Shown: positions 20,157 through 28,699 of the stretch, one piece after another
Layout: each line of letters begins with the position of its first letter
Position numbering within the stretch: the stretch's first letter is position 1
Origin: Xanthomonas cassavae CFBP 4642
GTDB taxonomy: Bacteria > Pseudomonadota > Gammaproteobacteria > Xanthomonadales > Xanthomonadaceae
Assembly: GCF_000454545.1 (NCBI RefSeq)
Contig: NZ_CM002139.1
Span: 784,388 to 848,387 of the forward strand
Direction of reading: 5' to 3'
Length of the DNA stretch: 64,000 nt
Position numbers and translations under genes: made by a program
The notes under the pieces: generated by a model
What the model was told of the DNA's origin: nothing
What the model saw: only the letters and a program-made list of their open reading frames with translations
Databases searched by the model: none

Positions 20157-21677
20157 ATGAGCGTTGACGCTGCCGCGCCGACTTCTGCCTCCAAACCGCC
20201 GCAGCCGCCTGCGCCTCCCGAGTTCCCCACGCTGCTGGGCCATCCGCGGCCGCTGTGGTTGCTGTTCATGACCGAATTCTGGGAACGCTTCGCGTTCTAC
20301 GGCATTCGCTGGGCGCTGGTGCTGTACATCGTGGCGCAGTTCTTCGACGGCGACGCCGCCGGGCAGGCGCCGGCGGGGCGCACCTATGGCGCCTATCTGG
20401 CGCTGGTGTACGCGGCAGCGATCTTCGGCGGCTACGTGGCCGACCGCGTGCTCGGTTACCAGCGCTCGATCCTGGTCGGCGCGGCCGTCATGGCCACCGG
20501 CCTGTTCCTGATCGCCATTCCCGACCACACCATGTTCGAGATCGGCCTGGCCACCGTGGTGGTGGGCAACGGCCTGTTCAAGCCGAACATCTCCACCATG
20601 GTCGGCAAGCTGTATTCGGTTGCCGATCCGCGCCGCGACAGCGGGTTCACGATCTTCTACATGGGCATCAACCTGGGCGCGATGATCTCGCCGGTGTTGA
20701 CCCAGCTGCTGGCCGAAAAGGTCTTCGGCACCGACACCATGCCGTCCTACAAGATGGTATTCATGGCCTCCGGCGTGGGCATGCTGATCAGCCTGGTGTG
20801 GTTCTGGTTCGGCCGCGTCCAGCTCAAGGGCATCGGCGCGCCGGCGCCGGGTGCGCAGGGCCTGGGCCGCGTGCTGATGGTGCTGGTGGGCTGCCTGCTG
20901 GCGATTCCGGGCGTGTACTTCCTGCTCGCCGTGGGCGCGGATGTGTTGCAGATCGTGCTGACGGTCTTGTTCATCGGCCTGTCGGTGATGCTGTTGGTGG
21001 AAGGCATCCGCGAGGGCAAGGTGCAGCGCGACAAGGTGATCGCGATGCTGATCATCTTCGCCTTCAACGTGCTGTTCTGGATGTTCTTCGAACAGGCCGG
21101 CAGCTCGTTTACCTTCCTGGCCGACAATATCGTCGACCGCAATTTCGGCAGCTGGACCTTCCCGACCGCCTGGTTCCAGTCGGTCAACTCGATCGCCATC
21201 ATCGCGCTGGCCCCGGTGATCGCCTGGATCTGGATCAAGTCCGGCCGTTTCAATCCATCGATTCCGCGCAAGTTCGGCCTGGGCCTGTTGTTCAACGGCC
21301 TGGCCTTCCTGCTGCTGATGTTTGCGTTGTCCAGCCTGGTCAACGATGCCGGCAAGATCCCGTTCTGGACCTTGTTCATGGTCTACGTGATCCAGTCGGT
21401 GGGCGAGCTGTGCCTGTCGCCGATCGGGTTGTCGATGGTGACCAAGCTGGCCCCGGTGCGCCTGGTCGGGTTCGGCATGGGCGGCTGGTTTTTGTCCACC
21501 GGCATCGGCAACAACCTGTCGGGCATCTTTGCCGGCCATGTCAGCGGCAACGCAGGCATGAGCGTGTCCTCGGCGCTGGGCGGGTATACCTTCGGGTTCT
21601 GGGCCTTGGTGGGCGCCGGCGCGCTGCTGTTCCTGATCGCGCCGCTGATCAACAAACTCATGCATGGTGTGAAGTGA
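20157..21677 (+). CDS. POT/PTR2 family proton-dependent oligopeptide transporter
   Basis: The 506-residue membrane protein belongs to the major facilitator POT family, which imports di- and tripeptides with protons. The N-terminus is disordered (about 30 residues), followed by FMTEFWERFAFYGIRWALVLYI (the ExxERFxYY-type proton-coupling motif, here FWERFAFYG) and FYMGINLGAMISPVL, the PTR2 signature. About 14 hydrophobic segments can be counted. AAGGGA lies before the ATG at 20157. It is 11 bp upstream of the thioredoxin-like lipoprotein gene and probably shares its transcript. Confidence 0.92.
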   Translation: MSVDAAAPTSASKPPQPPAPPEFPTLLGHPRPLWLLFMTEFWERFAFYGIRWALVLYIVAQFFDGDAAGQAPAGRTYGAYLALVYAAAIFGGYVADRVLGYQRSILVGAAVMATGLFLIAIPDHTMFEIGLATVVVGNGLFKPNISTMVGKLYSVADPRRDSGFTIFYMGINLGAMISPVLTQLLAEKVFGTDTMPSYKMVFMASGVGMLISLVWFWFGRVQLKGIGAPAPGAQGLGRVLMVLVGCLLAIPGVYFLLAVGADVLQIVLTVLFIGLSVMLLVEGIREGKVQRDKVIAMLIIFAFNVLFWMFFEQAGSSFTFLADNIVDRNFGSWTFPTAWFQSVNSIAIIALAPVIAWIWIKSGRFNPSIPRKFGLGLLFNGLAFLLLMFALSSLVNDAGKIPFWTLFMVYVIQSVGELCLSPIGLSMVTKLAPVRLVGFGMGGWFLSTGIGNNLSGIFAGHVSGNAGMSVSSALGGYTFGFWALVGAGALLFLIAPLINKLMHGVK

Positions 21678-21688
21678 GGAGAAACGCG

Positions 21689-22273
21689 ATGCCGATCCAA
21701 CCGCTTGTCTGTGGCCTGTTGCTGACCGGCCTGCTGAGCGCCTGCGGGCAGTCGTCCGAGCCACGGGAAGCGCCGCGGCCGCTGGACACGTCGATGCAGA
21801 AGCCGCCCAGCGCCGATCCCAGCCAGCCGGTGTCCTCGGGCAACACGCCCACTGCCGCTGACATCGCCGCGGCGGCCGCGCTCAATGCGCAGTACGACCC
21901 CTTGCGCGACCCGACTGCCGACCTGGAAACGGCCAAGGTTGAAGCCAAGCGTGGCGGCAAGCGCATCGTGCTCAATGTCGGCAACGCCGCCTGCGAGCCG
22001 TGCAAGGTGCTGGACGAGTTGATGGGCGGCGATGCGGAGCTGCGCAGCTTCCGCGATGCGAACTTCGTGGTGGTCAAGGTCAACCGCGATGCGGCCAACG
22101 AAAACGCTGCGTTCCTGTCGCAGTTCGCCCAGCTCAACGAGTATCCATCGCTGCTGGTGCTGGACAACGACGGCAAGCTGCTGACTACCCAGGCCGGCCC
22201 GGAACTGCGCAAGGGCGAAGGCTTCGACCGCAAGAAGCTGTTCGAGTTCTTGAAACAGTGGGCACCGCCGTAG
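21689..22273 (+). CDS. Thioredoxin-fold lipoprotein
   Basis: The 194-residue protein has a lipoprotein signal peptide with lipobox LLSAC (Cys about 18), a Pro/Ser-rich spacer, and a thioredoxin-like domain with a CEPC active-site motif (NAACEPCKVLDELMG, about 107) and an N-terminal YDPLRDPTADLETAKVEAKRGGKRIVLNVG stretch. It is presumably anchored in the periplasmic face of a membrane, acting in thiol-disulfide exchange. The ATG follows GTGAGGAG closely. The gene lies 11 bp after the POT transporter gene. The substrate is unknown. Confidence 0.82.
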   Translation: MPIQPLVCGLLLTGLLSACGQSSEPREAPRPLDTSMQKPPSADPSQPVSSGNTPTAADIAAAAALNAQYDPLRDPTADLETAKVEAKRGGKRIVLNVGNAACEPCKVLDELMGGDAELRSFRDANFVVVKVNRDAANENAAFLSQFAQLNEYPSLLVLDNDGKLLTTQAGPELRKGEGFDRKKLFEFLKQWAPP

Positions 22274-22353
22274 GCCTGAGCGAGTCCCGCGCGGCGGCCT
22301 GTGTGCGTAAGCGTATGGCCGGCCAGTGTCTGCGAGGAGTCGCCGAGGAGCGG

Positions 22354-22479
22354 CCCTCATCCGGCGCGTTGCGCCACCTTCTCCCGCGCGCGGGAGAAGG
22401 GCGTGCGGCTGGTCGCGCGTTGGTCCAAGTGCTTCCTTCCCCCGCTTGCGGGGGAAGGTGCCCGCAGGGCGGATGGGGG
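22354..22479. repeat. REP-like element pair in opposite orientations
   Basis: A copy at 22354-22403 (CCCTCATCCGGCGCG then CTTCTCCCGCGCGCGGGAGAAG) is followed by an inverted relative at 22435-22479 (CCTTCCCCCGCTTGCGGGGG then AAGGTGCCCGCAGGGCGGAT). Together they form a BIME-like structure after the thioredoxin-like gene. The same family occurs at 22650-22695 and inside the E2 gene. Confidence 0.8.
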
Positions 22480-22483
22480 CCAG

Positions 22484-22585
22484 CCGAACAATCATGTGGT
22501 TCAGCAATTGCTGCTCGGCGGCGCTGAAGACCGACATCAGGCGTTGTGCCATCTCGCTGACCAACGGAGCGACAGTCTTGTAGAC
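22484..22585 (-). pseudogene. Duplicated fragment of a marR 3' end
   Basis: Read on the minus strand this stretch encodes VAPLVSEMAQRLMSVFSAAEQQLLN, close to the C-terminal VAPLVNEMEQRLMSVFSAEEQQLLE of the intact MarR gene at 22713-23201. It lies between two REP-like copies and has no start codon of its own. It is about 34 codons of a duplicated or leftover gene end. Confidence 0.75.
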
Positions 22586-22649
22586 CTGGCCCCTTCTTCC
22601 GCGCGCAGCAGACGGGAGCGCGGTTGGTTGCGCGTTGGTCCAAGTGCTT

Positions 22650-22695
22650 CCTTCCCCCGCTCGCGGGGGAAGGTGCCCGAAGGGCGGATGGGGGG
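22650..22695. repeat. REP-like element next to marR
   Basis: This is a near-identical copy of the element at 22435-22479, 215 bp away, and shares the 15-20 bp preceding it (CGCGTTGGTCCAAGTGC). It ends 17 bp before the stop codon of the marR gene and is part of a REP-plus-gene-end duplication. Confidence 0.82.
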
Positions 22696-22712
22696 CGAGC
22701 GAATGCCTGTCG

Positions 22713-23201
22713 TCAGTCCTTGTCGGCCATGCGCGGCAGCCCGTCCCTGGCCAGCCGGTCGATCAGGCGTTCCAGCAACTGCTGCTCTTCGGCGCTGAAC
22801 ACCGACATCAGCCGTTGTTCCATCTCGTTGACCAGCGGCGCGACGGTCTCATAGACCTGGCGCCCGGCCGGCGACAGCGCCAGCATCGAGCGGCGACGGT
22901 CGTCGCCGTGCGTTTCGCGGCGGATGAAGCCGCGCTCCAGCAGCCGGGCCACCGCGCGGCTGACCGCCACCTTGTCCATCGCCGTGCGGTCGGAAACCTC
23001 GCTGGCCGACGAGCCCGGATACAGCGCCAGGATCGTGATCACCCGCCACTCGGGAATCGCCATGCCGTAACGATCACCGTAGACCTTGGCGATGTTGCTG
23101 CTGATCCGGTTGGACAGCACGCTCAGGCGATACGGCAGGAACTGCTCCAGGTTGAGCAGCACGGGATGTTGCGGCGGATGGGGGGCGTCGAGATCGCTCA
23201 T
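22713..23201 (-). CDS. MarR family transcriptional regulator
   Basis: The 162-residue protein has the MarR winged-helix layout: a helical N-terminus (LEQFLPYRLSVLSNRISSNIAKVYG), the recognition region (EWRVITILALYPGSSASEVSDRTAMDKVAVSRAVARLLERGFI) and the wing HGDDRRRSMLALSPAGRQVYE. It is transcribed divergently from hpd across about 120 bp, the usual arrangement for a local regulator, so control of hpd and possibly hmgA is likely (inference). The ligand could be a tyrosine catabolite. Its C-terminus is duplicated as a fragment at 22484-22585. Confidence 0.9.
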   Translation of the reverse strand: MSDLDAPHPPQHPVLLNLEQFLPYRLSVLSNRISSNIAKVYGDRYGMAIPEWRVITILALYPGSSASEVSDRTAMDKVAVSRAVARLLERGFIRRETHGDDRRRSMLALSPAGRQVYETVAPLVNEMEQRLMSVFSAEEQQLLERLIDRLARDGLPRMADKD

Positions 23202-23323
23202 GTTGCACTGTGTCTTGATTTTGTTTTCATTTGCAACTACAAACCGAGGGTGACCTGCGCATTCTCGCGGGTCTTCTCCCACTTCGCATAGTCTTGCGGA
23301 CACCCCAGCGTGGAGAAACGACG

Positions 23324-24439
23324 ATGAGCGCACAACCGAACACCACTGCACACCGCCCGGATCCGGGCATGCAGGTCACTACCTTCGACAATCCGATGGG
23401 GATCGACGGGTTCGAATTCGTCGAATTCGCCGCACCGTCCGGCCAGGCTGCACAACTGCACGCCTACTTCCGCCAAATGGGTTTCAGCGCGGTACTGCGC
23501 CACCGCAGCCGCGCCATTACCGTCTATCGCCAGGGCGGGGTCAACTTCCTGCTCAATGAAGACCCCGACTCGTTCGCCGCCGATTTCGCTGCCGCGCACG
23601 GCCCCTGCGCCTGCGGCTTTGCGATCCGCTTCCGCACCCCGGCCGACACCGTGCTGCAGACCGTGCTGGGTAACGGCGGCGAAGCAGTGCAGAACAAGCC
23701 CGACACGCGCGCGGTGCCGGCGCCGGTGGTCAAGGGCATCGGTGACTGCATGCTGTATCTGGTGGATCGCTATGGCGAGGCGGGCAGCATCTACGACGCC
23801 GACTACGAGGCCATCGAAGGCGCCGACCAGCAGCCGGCCGGCTTTGGGCTGACCTTCATCGACCACCTCACGCACAACCTGTATTTCGGCAACATGCAGC
23901 GTTGGTCGGATTACTACGAGCGGCTGTTCAACTTCCGCGAGATCCGCTACTTCGACATCAAGGGCGCCAAGACCGGCCTGGTGTCCAAGGCGATGACCGC
24001 CCCGGACGGCATCGTACGCATTCCGCTCAACGAGTCGTCCGACCCCAAGAGCCAGATCAACGAGTATCTGGATGCCTACCAGGGCGAAGGCATCCAGCAC
24101 ATCGCCTGCTTCACCGACGACATCTACACCAGCGTGGAAAAGATGCGCGCGGCCGGCGTCAGCTTCCTGGATACCCCGGACACCTATTTCGACGTCGTGG
24201 ATCTGCGCATTCCCGAGCACGGCGAAGATGTCGAACGCCTGCGCCGCAACAAGATCCTGATCGACGCCGATCCGGATACCAAGCAGCGCAAGCTGCTGCA
24301 GATCTTCACCACCAACTGCATCGGCCCGATCTTCTTCGAGATCATTCAGCGCAAGGGCAATGAAGGCTTCGGCGAAGGCAATTTCCAGGCGCTGTTCGAA
24401 AGCATCGAACGCGACCAGATCAAGCGTGGGGTGCTTTGA
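23324..24439 (+). CDS. hpd: 4-hydroxyphenylpyruvate dioxygenase
   Basis: The 371-residue non-haem iron enzyme converts 4-hydroxyphenylpyruvate to homogentisate in tyrosine degradation. Two vicinal-oxygen-chelate domains are present, and the three iron ligands are visible: His in FIDHLTHNLYFGNM, His in GIQHIACFTDDI, and Glu in IGPIFFEIIQRKG. The C-terminal GFGEGNFQALFESIERDQIKRG is diagnostic. TGGAGAAACGACG precedes the ATG at 23324. The gene lies 290 bp upstream of hmgA, which encodes the next enzyme of the pathway. Confidence 0.97.
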   Translation: MSAQPNTTAHRPDPGMQVTTFDNPMGIDGFEFVEFAAPSGQAAQLHAYFRQMGFSAVLRHRSRAITVYRQGGVNFLLNEDPDSFAADFAAAHGPCACGFAIRFRTPADTVLQTVLGNGGEAVQNKPDTRAVPAPVVKGIGDCMLYLVDRYGEAGSIYDADYEAIEGADQQPAGFGLTFIDHLTHNLYFGNMQRWSDYYERLFNFREIRYFDIKGAKTGLVSKAMTAPDGIVRIPLNESSDPKSQINEYLDAYQGEGIQHIACFTDDIYTSVEKMRAAGVSFLDTPDTYFDVVDLRIPEHGEDVERLRRNKILIDADPDTKQRKLLQIFTTNCIGPIFFEIIQRKGNEGFGEGNFQALFESIERDQIKRGVL

Positions 24440-24467
24440 GGGATTCGGGATTGGTGATTCGGGATTG
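24440..24467. repeat. Degenerate GGGATT heptamer run
   Basis: The sequence directly after the hpd stop has three GGGATT(C/G) units with one interruption, related to the CGATTCC array at 18994-19028. No function is evident. Confidence 0.6.
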
Positions 24468-24632
24468 ACCTGAGGCGCTGCGGTTTGGCTGCTGGTCGGG
24501 TCAGCCGGGGGGATGCGAAGCGTGGAGTGCCTTGAGGGCCGGTTAGGTGCAGTCGCTGCGGTAATGCAAGACGTGACGTTTCTGGCCATATCCCAGGGCA
24601 ATCTGACGAAACAAAGTAGTAAAGCCGCACGT

Positions 24633-24670
24633 GCTCAAAGCCCCTCTCCCGGTGGGAGAGGGGCTTGAGC
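24633..24670. repeat. Long hairpin upstream of hmgA
   Basis: GCTCAA-A-GCCCCTCTCCC (24633-24650) can pair with GGGAGAGGGGC-TTGAGC (24654-24670) around a 3-base GGT loop, with only one bulged A. It ends 58 bp before the hmgA start. It could be a REP-like repeat, a terminator for hpd or an element affecting hmgA expression. There is no T-run after the stem on the plus strand. Confidence 0.75.
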
Positions 24671-24728
24671 ATTGCGCTTCTCCAATATCGCACCTCCCTG
24701 CAACGGTGGTGCCGCAACCGAAGAGCCC

Positions 24729-26048
24729 ATGTCCATGCATGACCAAACTTCCTACATGATCGGCTTCGGCAACGAGTTCGCAACCGAGGCGGTGGCCGGC
24801 AGCCTGCCGGTCGGGCAGAACTCGCCGCAGCGCGTGGCGCATGGCCTGTACGCCGAGCAGTTGTCCGGCACTGCCTTCACCGCGCCACGCGGCGAGAACC
24901 GGCGCAGTTGGCTGTATCGCATTCGTCCGGCGGCGGTGCACGGACGTTTCTCGCTGATCGAGCAGTCCCGGCTCCACAACGACTTCGGCAGCGGCCCGGT
25001 GCCGCCGGACCAGATGCGCTGGAGCCCACTGCCGTTGCCGGCCACGCCCACCGATTTCGTCGATGGCCTCTACACCATGGCCGGCAACGGCAGCCCGGAG
25101 GCGATGACCGGCGTGGCCGTGCATCTGTATGCGGCAAACGCGTCCATGCACGGGCGGTTCTTCTACAACGCCGACGGCGAGCTGCTGCTGGTGCCGCAGC
25201 TGGGCCGGTTGCGGGTCTGCACCGAACTGGGCGTGCTCGAACTGGAGCCGCAACAGATCGGCGTGATACCGCGCGGTGTGCGTTTCCGGGTGGAACTGCC
25301 CGATAGCCAAGCGCGTGGCTACGTCTGCGAAAACTTCGGCGGCCTGCTGCGGCTGCCGGATCTGGGGCCGATTGGTGCCAATGGCCTTGCCAATCCGCGT
25401 GATTTCGAGACTCCGCGTGCGGCGTTCGAGCAGTGCGACGGCGTATTCGAGCTGGTCGCCAAGTTCCAGGGCCATCTGTGGCGGGCGGATATCGATCACT
25501 CGCCGCTGGATGTGGTGGCCTGGCACGGCAATTACGCGCCGTACCGCTACGATCTGCGCCGCTTCAACACCATTGGCTCGATCAGCTTCGACCATCCCGA
25601 TCCCAGCGTCTTCACCGTGCTGACCTCGCCCAGCGACACGCACGGCACCGCCAACATGGACTTTGCGATCTTCCCGCCGCGCTGGCTAGTGGCGCAGCAC
25701 ACCTTCCGCCCGCCGTGGTTCCATCGCAACGTGGCCAGCGAGTTCATGGGCCTGGTGCACGGCGTCTACGACGCCAAGGCCGAGGGCTTCGCGCCCGGCG
25801 GTGCGTCGCTGCACAACTGCATGAGCGGGCATGGCCCGGATGCGGCGACCTTCGACAAGGCCTCGCAGGCGGATCTGTCGCGCCCGGACGTCATCGCCGA
25901 CACCATGGCCTTCATGTTCGAAACCCGCGCCGTGCTGCGGCCCACCCAGCAGGCGCTGCAGGCCACGCATCGGCAGGGCGACTATCAGCGCTGCTGGGAG
26001 GGCTTGCGTGCCGGGTTCATGGCGCCGGCAGCGGGCGCGGAAGACTGA
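24729..26048 (+). CDS. hmgA: Homogentisate 1,2-dioxygenase
   Basis: The 439-residue iron enzyme opens homogentisate to maleylacetoacetate. Family features are the N-terminal [23 protein letters not shown], the [15 protein letters not shown] segment, and the iron-site region [18 protein letters not shown] followed by [19 protein letters not shown]. The ATG at 24729 ([14 protein letters not shown]) was chosen over an in-frame ATG at 24672 that adds a non-homologous 19 residues; a second ATG at 24735 is also possible. It and hpd cover two consecutive steps of tyrosine catabolism. Confidence 0.97.
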   Translation: MSMHDQTSYMIGFGNEFATEAVAGSLPVGQNSPQRVAHGLYAEQLSGTAFTAPRGENRRSWLYRIRPAAVHGRFSLIEQSRLHNDFGSGPVPPDQMRWSPLPLPATPTDFVDGLYTMAGNGSPEAMTGVAVHLYAANASMHGRFFYNADGELLLVPQLGRLRVCTELGVLELEPQQIGVIPRGVRFRVELPDSQARGYVCENFGGLLRLPDLGPIGANGLANPRDFETPRAAFEQCDGVFELVAKFQGHLWRADIDHSPLDVVAWHGNYAPYRYDLRRFNTIGSISFDHPDPSVFTVLTSPSDTHGTANMDFAIFPPRWLVAQHTFRPPWFHRNVASEFMGLVHGVYDAKAEGFAPGGASLHNCMSGHGPDAATFDKASQADLSRPDVIADTMAFMFETRAVLRPTQQALQATHRQGDYQRCWEGLRAGFMAPAAGAED

Positions 26049-26090
26049 CCACCAAGGGCGGCACTCCAGACAGCGAGGCGCTCCTGCGCG

Positions 26091-26647
26091 TCACGCGGCC
26101 TGCAACGCGTCCGGTAGCAGCTCGCCGATGCGCGTACGCACGCGCTCGGCATACCAGGACGAGGTGAACTGCGGCAGCTCACGCAGGGCCGCGTTGATGG
26201 CGGTGGCGATCTCGTCTTCGGCGCGCGCGGCCTGCAGTTGGCGACGCAGCGCCATGGCGACCGGGTTGCGCTGCAACTGCAGGATGTCCAGCAGGTAGAG
26301 CCGGGCGTTGGTGGTTGCGCGACGACGCAGACGCTGCAGGTCTTCCTCGGTGCTGGCTCCGGTGGCGCCTGCACCGTGGCTGGAGCTGCTGCTGCAGCCG
26401 GCGCCCTTGCCGCAACGGGCGCGGTGCCGCGCCTTGCGTCGGTCGCATCGTCTCCAGTGGGTTGCAGATAGCCCGTGGCGCACAGCGTCTGCACCAGCAC
26501 GCTACCCTCGTTGTCCAGCAACGCTGCCAGCGCGGCCAGATCACGCTGCCCATCGGCAAGAATCCGGGCGCGGCGTTGCAGCAGGGGCAACGGACTGCGG
26601 TGCGATTGCAGCGCGGTGAGGGCGAGTTCGGTCTTGCGTGGGGTCAT
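26091..26647 (-). pseudogene. Hypothetical protein gene with one frameshift
   Basis: The N-terminal part (from ATG 26647: MTPRKTELALTALQSHRSPL, then ILADGQRDLAALAALLDNEG) and the C-terminal part (EEDLQRLRRRATTNARLYLL, then LQLQRNPVAMALRRQLQAAR) lie in different minus-strand frames. They overlap in an Ala/Pro-rich linker (about 26370-26430), where a one-base change would join them into a protein of about 185 residues. Neither part matches a family I know. It could be a real pseudogene or a base-calling error in GC-rich linker DNA. The first half looks like a small helical DNA-binding-like domain, but this is a guess. Confidence 0.6.
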
Positions 26648-26711
26648 GGCGGCCTGCACATTGCCGCGATGTCCGCTGTGTAGGCTGGACGCCTGCATAG
26701 GGAGCGCTTTG

Positions 26712-27350
26712 ATGACATCCAGACTGCTTGGCGTAATGGGCCTGATGCTGGCCGTGGCCGGTTGCAATCGCGCGGACGAGACGCCAGCGGCGGCCGCGCC
26801 CGCCGCTGCACAGCACGCGCCGGCCAGCGATCAGCCTACCGGCGCGGTGCCACCGGCCACTGCACCGGCCGGTACGTTTCCGCCGCATCTGCGGCAGCAG
26901 CCGACCACGCTGGCACGCATGGATGGCTACGGCGACCTGCGCCTGGGCATGGACGCTGCGCAAGCGCGCGCAGCCTGGGGCGGGGACCTGCGCGGCGAGG
27001 CGGCCAGCGATGGCGGCTGCTACCTGTTGCGTCCGCAATGGGCAGACGATGCGCGCCGATTCGGTCTCATGTTCGAGGGCGACCAGCTGGTCCGCTACCA
27101 GACCAACGAGCCGAAGGACGTGGCGCCGGGCGGCGGCAAGGTCGGCATGACGCTGGACCAGCTACGCGCGCTGTACCCCGGTAGCCTGGAGGCGCAGCCG
27201 CACAAATACGTGTCCGGCGCGCAGACGCTGCGCCACGCCGACGCTGCCACGCAGTCGGCGCTGGTGTTCGAGACCGATGCCGGGGGCAAGGTCAGCAGCT
27301 GGCGGGTGGGGCAGGCGCCGCAGGTGGATTATGTGGAGGGATGCGGCTGA
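26712..27350 (+). CDS. Hypothetical lipoprotein
   Basis: The 212-residue protein has a lipoprotein signal peptide (MTSRLLGVMGLMLAVAGC, Cys18), an Ala/Pro-rich spacer of about 35 residues, and a globular part containing ARMDGYGDLRLGMDAAQARAAWGG, which resembles small periplasmic proteins with a repeated LGMxxxQ motif (a second copy is VGMTLDQLRALYPG). Two Cys residues in the globular part (GGCYLL and VEGCG) could form a disulfide. The function is unknown. The gene is divergent from the frameshifted gene at 26091-26647. Confidence 0.75.
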   Translation: MTSRLLGVMGLMLAVAGCNRADETPAAAAPAAAQHAPASDQPTGAVPPATAPAGTFPPHLRQQPTTLARMDGYGDLRLGMDAAQARAAWGGDLRGEAASDGGCYLLRPQWADDARRFGLMFEGDQLVRYQTNEPKDVAPGGGKVGMTLDQLRALYPGSLEAQPHKYVSGAQTLRHADAATQSALVFETDAGGKVSSWRVGQAPQVDYVEGCG

Positions 27351-27492
27351 GGGTTGCCGCAGCTGCATCAGCCGGGAGGTGAGACACCGGCGTTCAATCG
27401 CGCGCACCCGCACTGCAGCGTCATCGTACCGACGGCGCTGCATGGAACGGCATTAGCTGTCCAGCGCACTCCCATCACACCGCCGCATGGGT

Positions 27493-27915
27493 TCAGTGCC
27501 CAGAGGACGGGCGCTCATGCTGCCGGGCGGTCTCTTCGTTCTCGCCGATATCGCCGTCGGCCGCCGGTGTCGGCAGGCCTTCTGCCTTCATCTCGCCGTG
27601 GTTGGGTACTTCCGGGCGATCTTCCATCATCAGCGACAGCGCCGCTTTGGCCATCATGTGCGCACTGATCGGCGCGGTAATGAACAGGAATACGGTGATC
27701 AGCAATTCGCGCGGCTGCGGGTCCACGCCTAAAAGCAGGTGGTAGCCCACCGACGCGAGCAGCACGCAGCCCACGCCCAGCGTGCTGGCCTTGGTCGGCG
27801 CATGCAGACGCTTGAAGAAGTCCGATAGCTTCACCAGCCCGAAGGCACCGATCAGGATGAAGAAGGTGCCGATCAGCAGCAGCGCGCTGAGCAGGTATTC
27901 GGTGAGCGCGATCAT
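27493..27915 (-). CDS. mrpG: Mrp cation/proton antiporter subunit G
   Basis: The 140-residue small membrane subunit has three hydrophobic segments (LLIGTFFILIGAFGLVKL, GVGCVLLASVGYHLLL, LITVFLFITAPISAHMMAKAAL) and the HAPTKASTLGVG stretch typical of MnhG/PhaG. A hydrophilic acidic tail follows (about 100-140). It is the last gene of the mrpABCDEFG-type operon and its ATG overlaps the mrpF stop (ATGA). Confidence 0.92.
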   Translation of the reverse strand: MIALTEYLLSALLLIGTFFILIGAFGLVKLSDFFKRLHAPTKASTLGVGCVLLASVGYHLLLGVDPQPRELLITVFLFITAPISAHMMAKAALSLMMEDRPEVPNHGEMKAEGLPTPAADGDIGENEETARQHERPSSGH

Positions 27916-28196
27916 TCGACGATGTCCCGGCGCAGCACGAACTTGCTCAACACCACGGTGCTGCCGAAGCCCAGCATCGCAATCACCAGGGCAGCCTCGA
28001 AGTAGATCGGCGAGTCCAGGTACATGCCCAGCAGCATCAGCTCGGCGATGGCGGTGACCGATAGCGTGTCCAGCGCCAGGATGCGGTCGGGCACCGTGGG
28101 GCCGCGCAACAGGCGCCACAGCGCCATCAAAATGGCCAGCCCTACCGCATGCATGCAGATGACGATGGTCGATTCGATGAACATGTGACCGGTCAT
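27912..28196 (-). CDS. mrpF: Mrp cation/proton antiporter subunit F
   Basis: The 94-residue membrane protein has three hydrophobic segments and the family signature RLLRGPTVPDRILALDTLSV (about 26-46), as in MnhF/PhaF. Its start overlaps the mrpE stop by 4 bp, and its stop overlaps the mrpG start, consistent with coupled translation of a multi-subunit complex. Confidence 0.93.
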   Translation of the reverse strand: MTGHMFIESTIVICMHAVGLAILMALWRLLRGPTVPDRILALDTLSVTAIAELMLLGMYLDSPIYFEAALVIAMLGFGSTVVLSKFVLRRDIVE

Positions 28197-28699
28197 GGAA
28201 AGATCTCCATCAGGGGCTTTTCGTAGCGGGTCTTGATCTCGGCGATCAACGCGTCCGGGTCGTCCAGATGCAGCACGTGCACCAGCAGGTATTTGCGGTC
28301 GTCAGACAGCGCCGCAGACACCGTGCCCGGCGTCAGCGTGATCATGCTGGTCAGCGCGGCAATGCCATGGATGTTGGCGATATCCAGCGGCACCCAGATA
28401 AATCCGGGATGGATGCGCGATTCCGGCCCGAGCACCTGGATGGCGACCTTGATGTTGGATCGCACGATGTCGCCGGCCGCCACCAGCAGCATGCGCGGCA
28501 TCGAGCGCAGCGAACCGATGCGCGCGAACTCGCGGTCCAGCCGCGCGGCGAAGATCGGCACCACCACGCCCAGCAGCGCACCCAGCACCCACTGCTGCGG
28601 CCCGAAGCTGTCGCTGAGCAGCAGCCAGAACACGAAGACCATCACGCTCAACGGTGCCGATGGAAACAGCCGGCGTCGCCATGACACCCGTGCGTTCAT
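28193..28699 (-). CDS. mrpE: Mrp cation/proton antiporter subunit E
   Basis: The 168-residue subunit has N-terminal hydrophobic segments (LSVMVFVFWLLLSD, QWVLGALLGVVVPIF) and the cytosolic C-terminal part with GTVSAALSDDRKYLLVHVLHLDDPDALIAEIKTRYE, which is the MnhE/PhaE pattern. Its start overlaps the mrpD stop by 4 bp. Mrp antiporters exchange Na+ or K+ for protons and are used in alkaline pH and salt tolerance. Confidence 0.92.
   Translation of the reverse strand: MNARVSWRRRLFPSAPLSVMVFVFWLLLSDSFGPQQWVLGALLGVVVPIFAARLDREFARIGSLRSMPRMLLVAAGDIVRSNIKVAIQVLGPESRIHPGFIWVPLDIANIHGIAALTSMITLTPGTVSAALSDDRKYLLVHVLHLDDPDALIAEIKTRYEKPLMEIFP

Noticed and set aside
20133..21764. Minus-strand frame over the POT transporter
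   Set aside because: It is antisense to a gene with typical membrane segments; the product is His/Gln/Arg-rich and non-globular.
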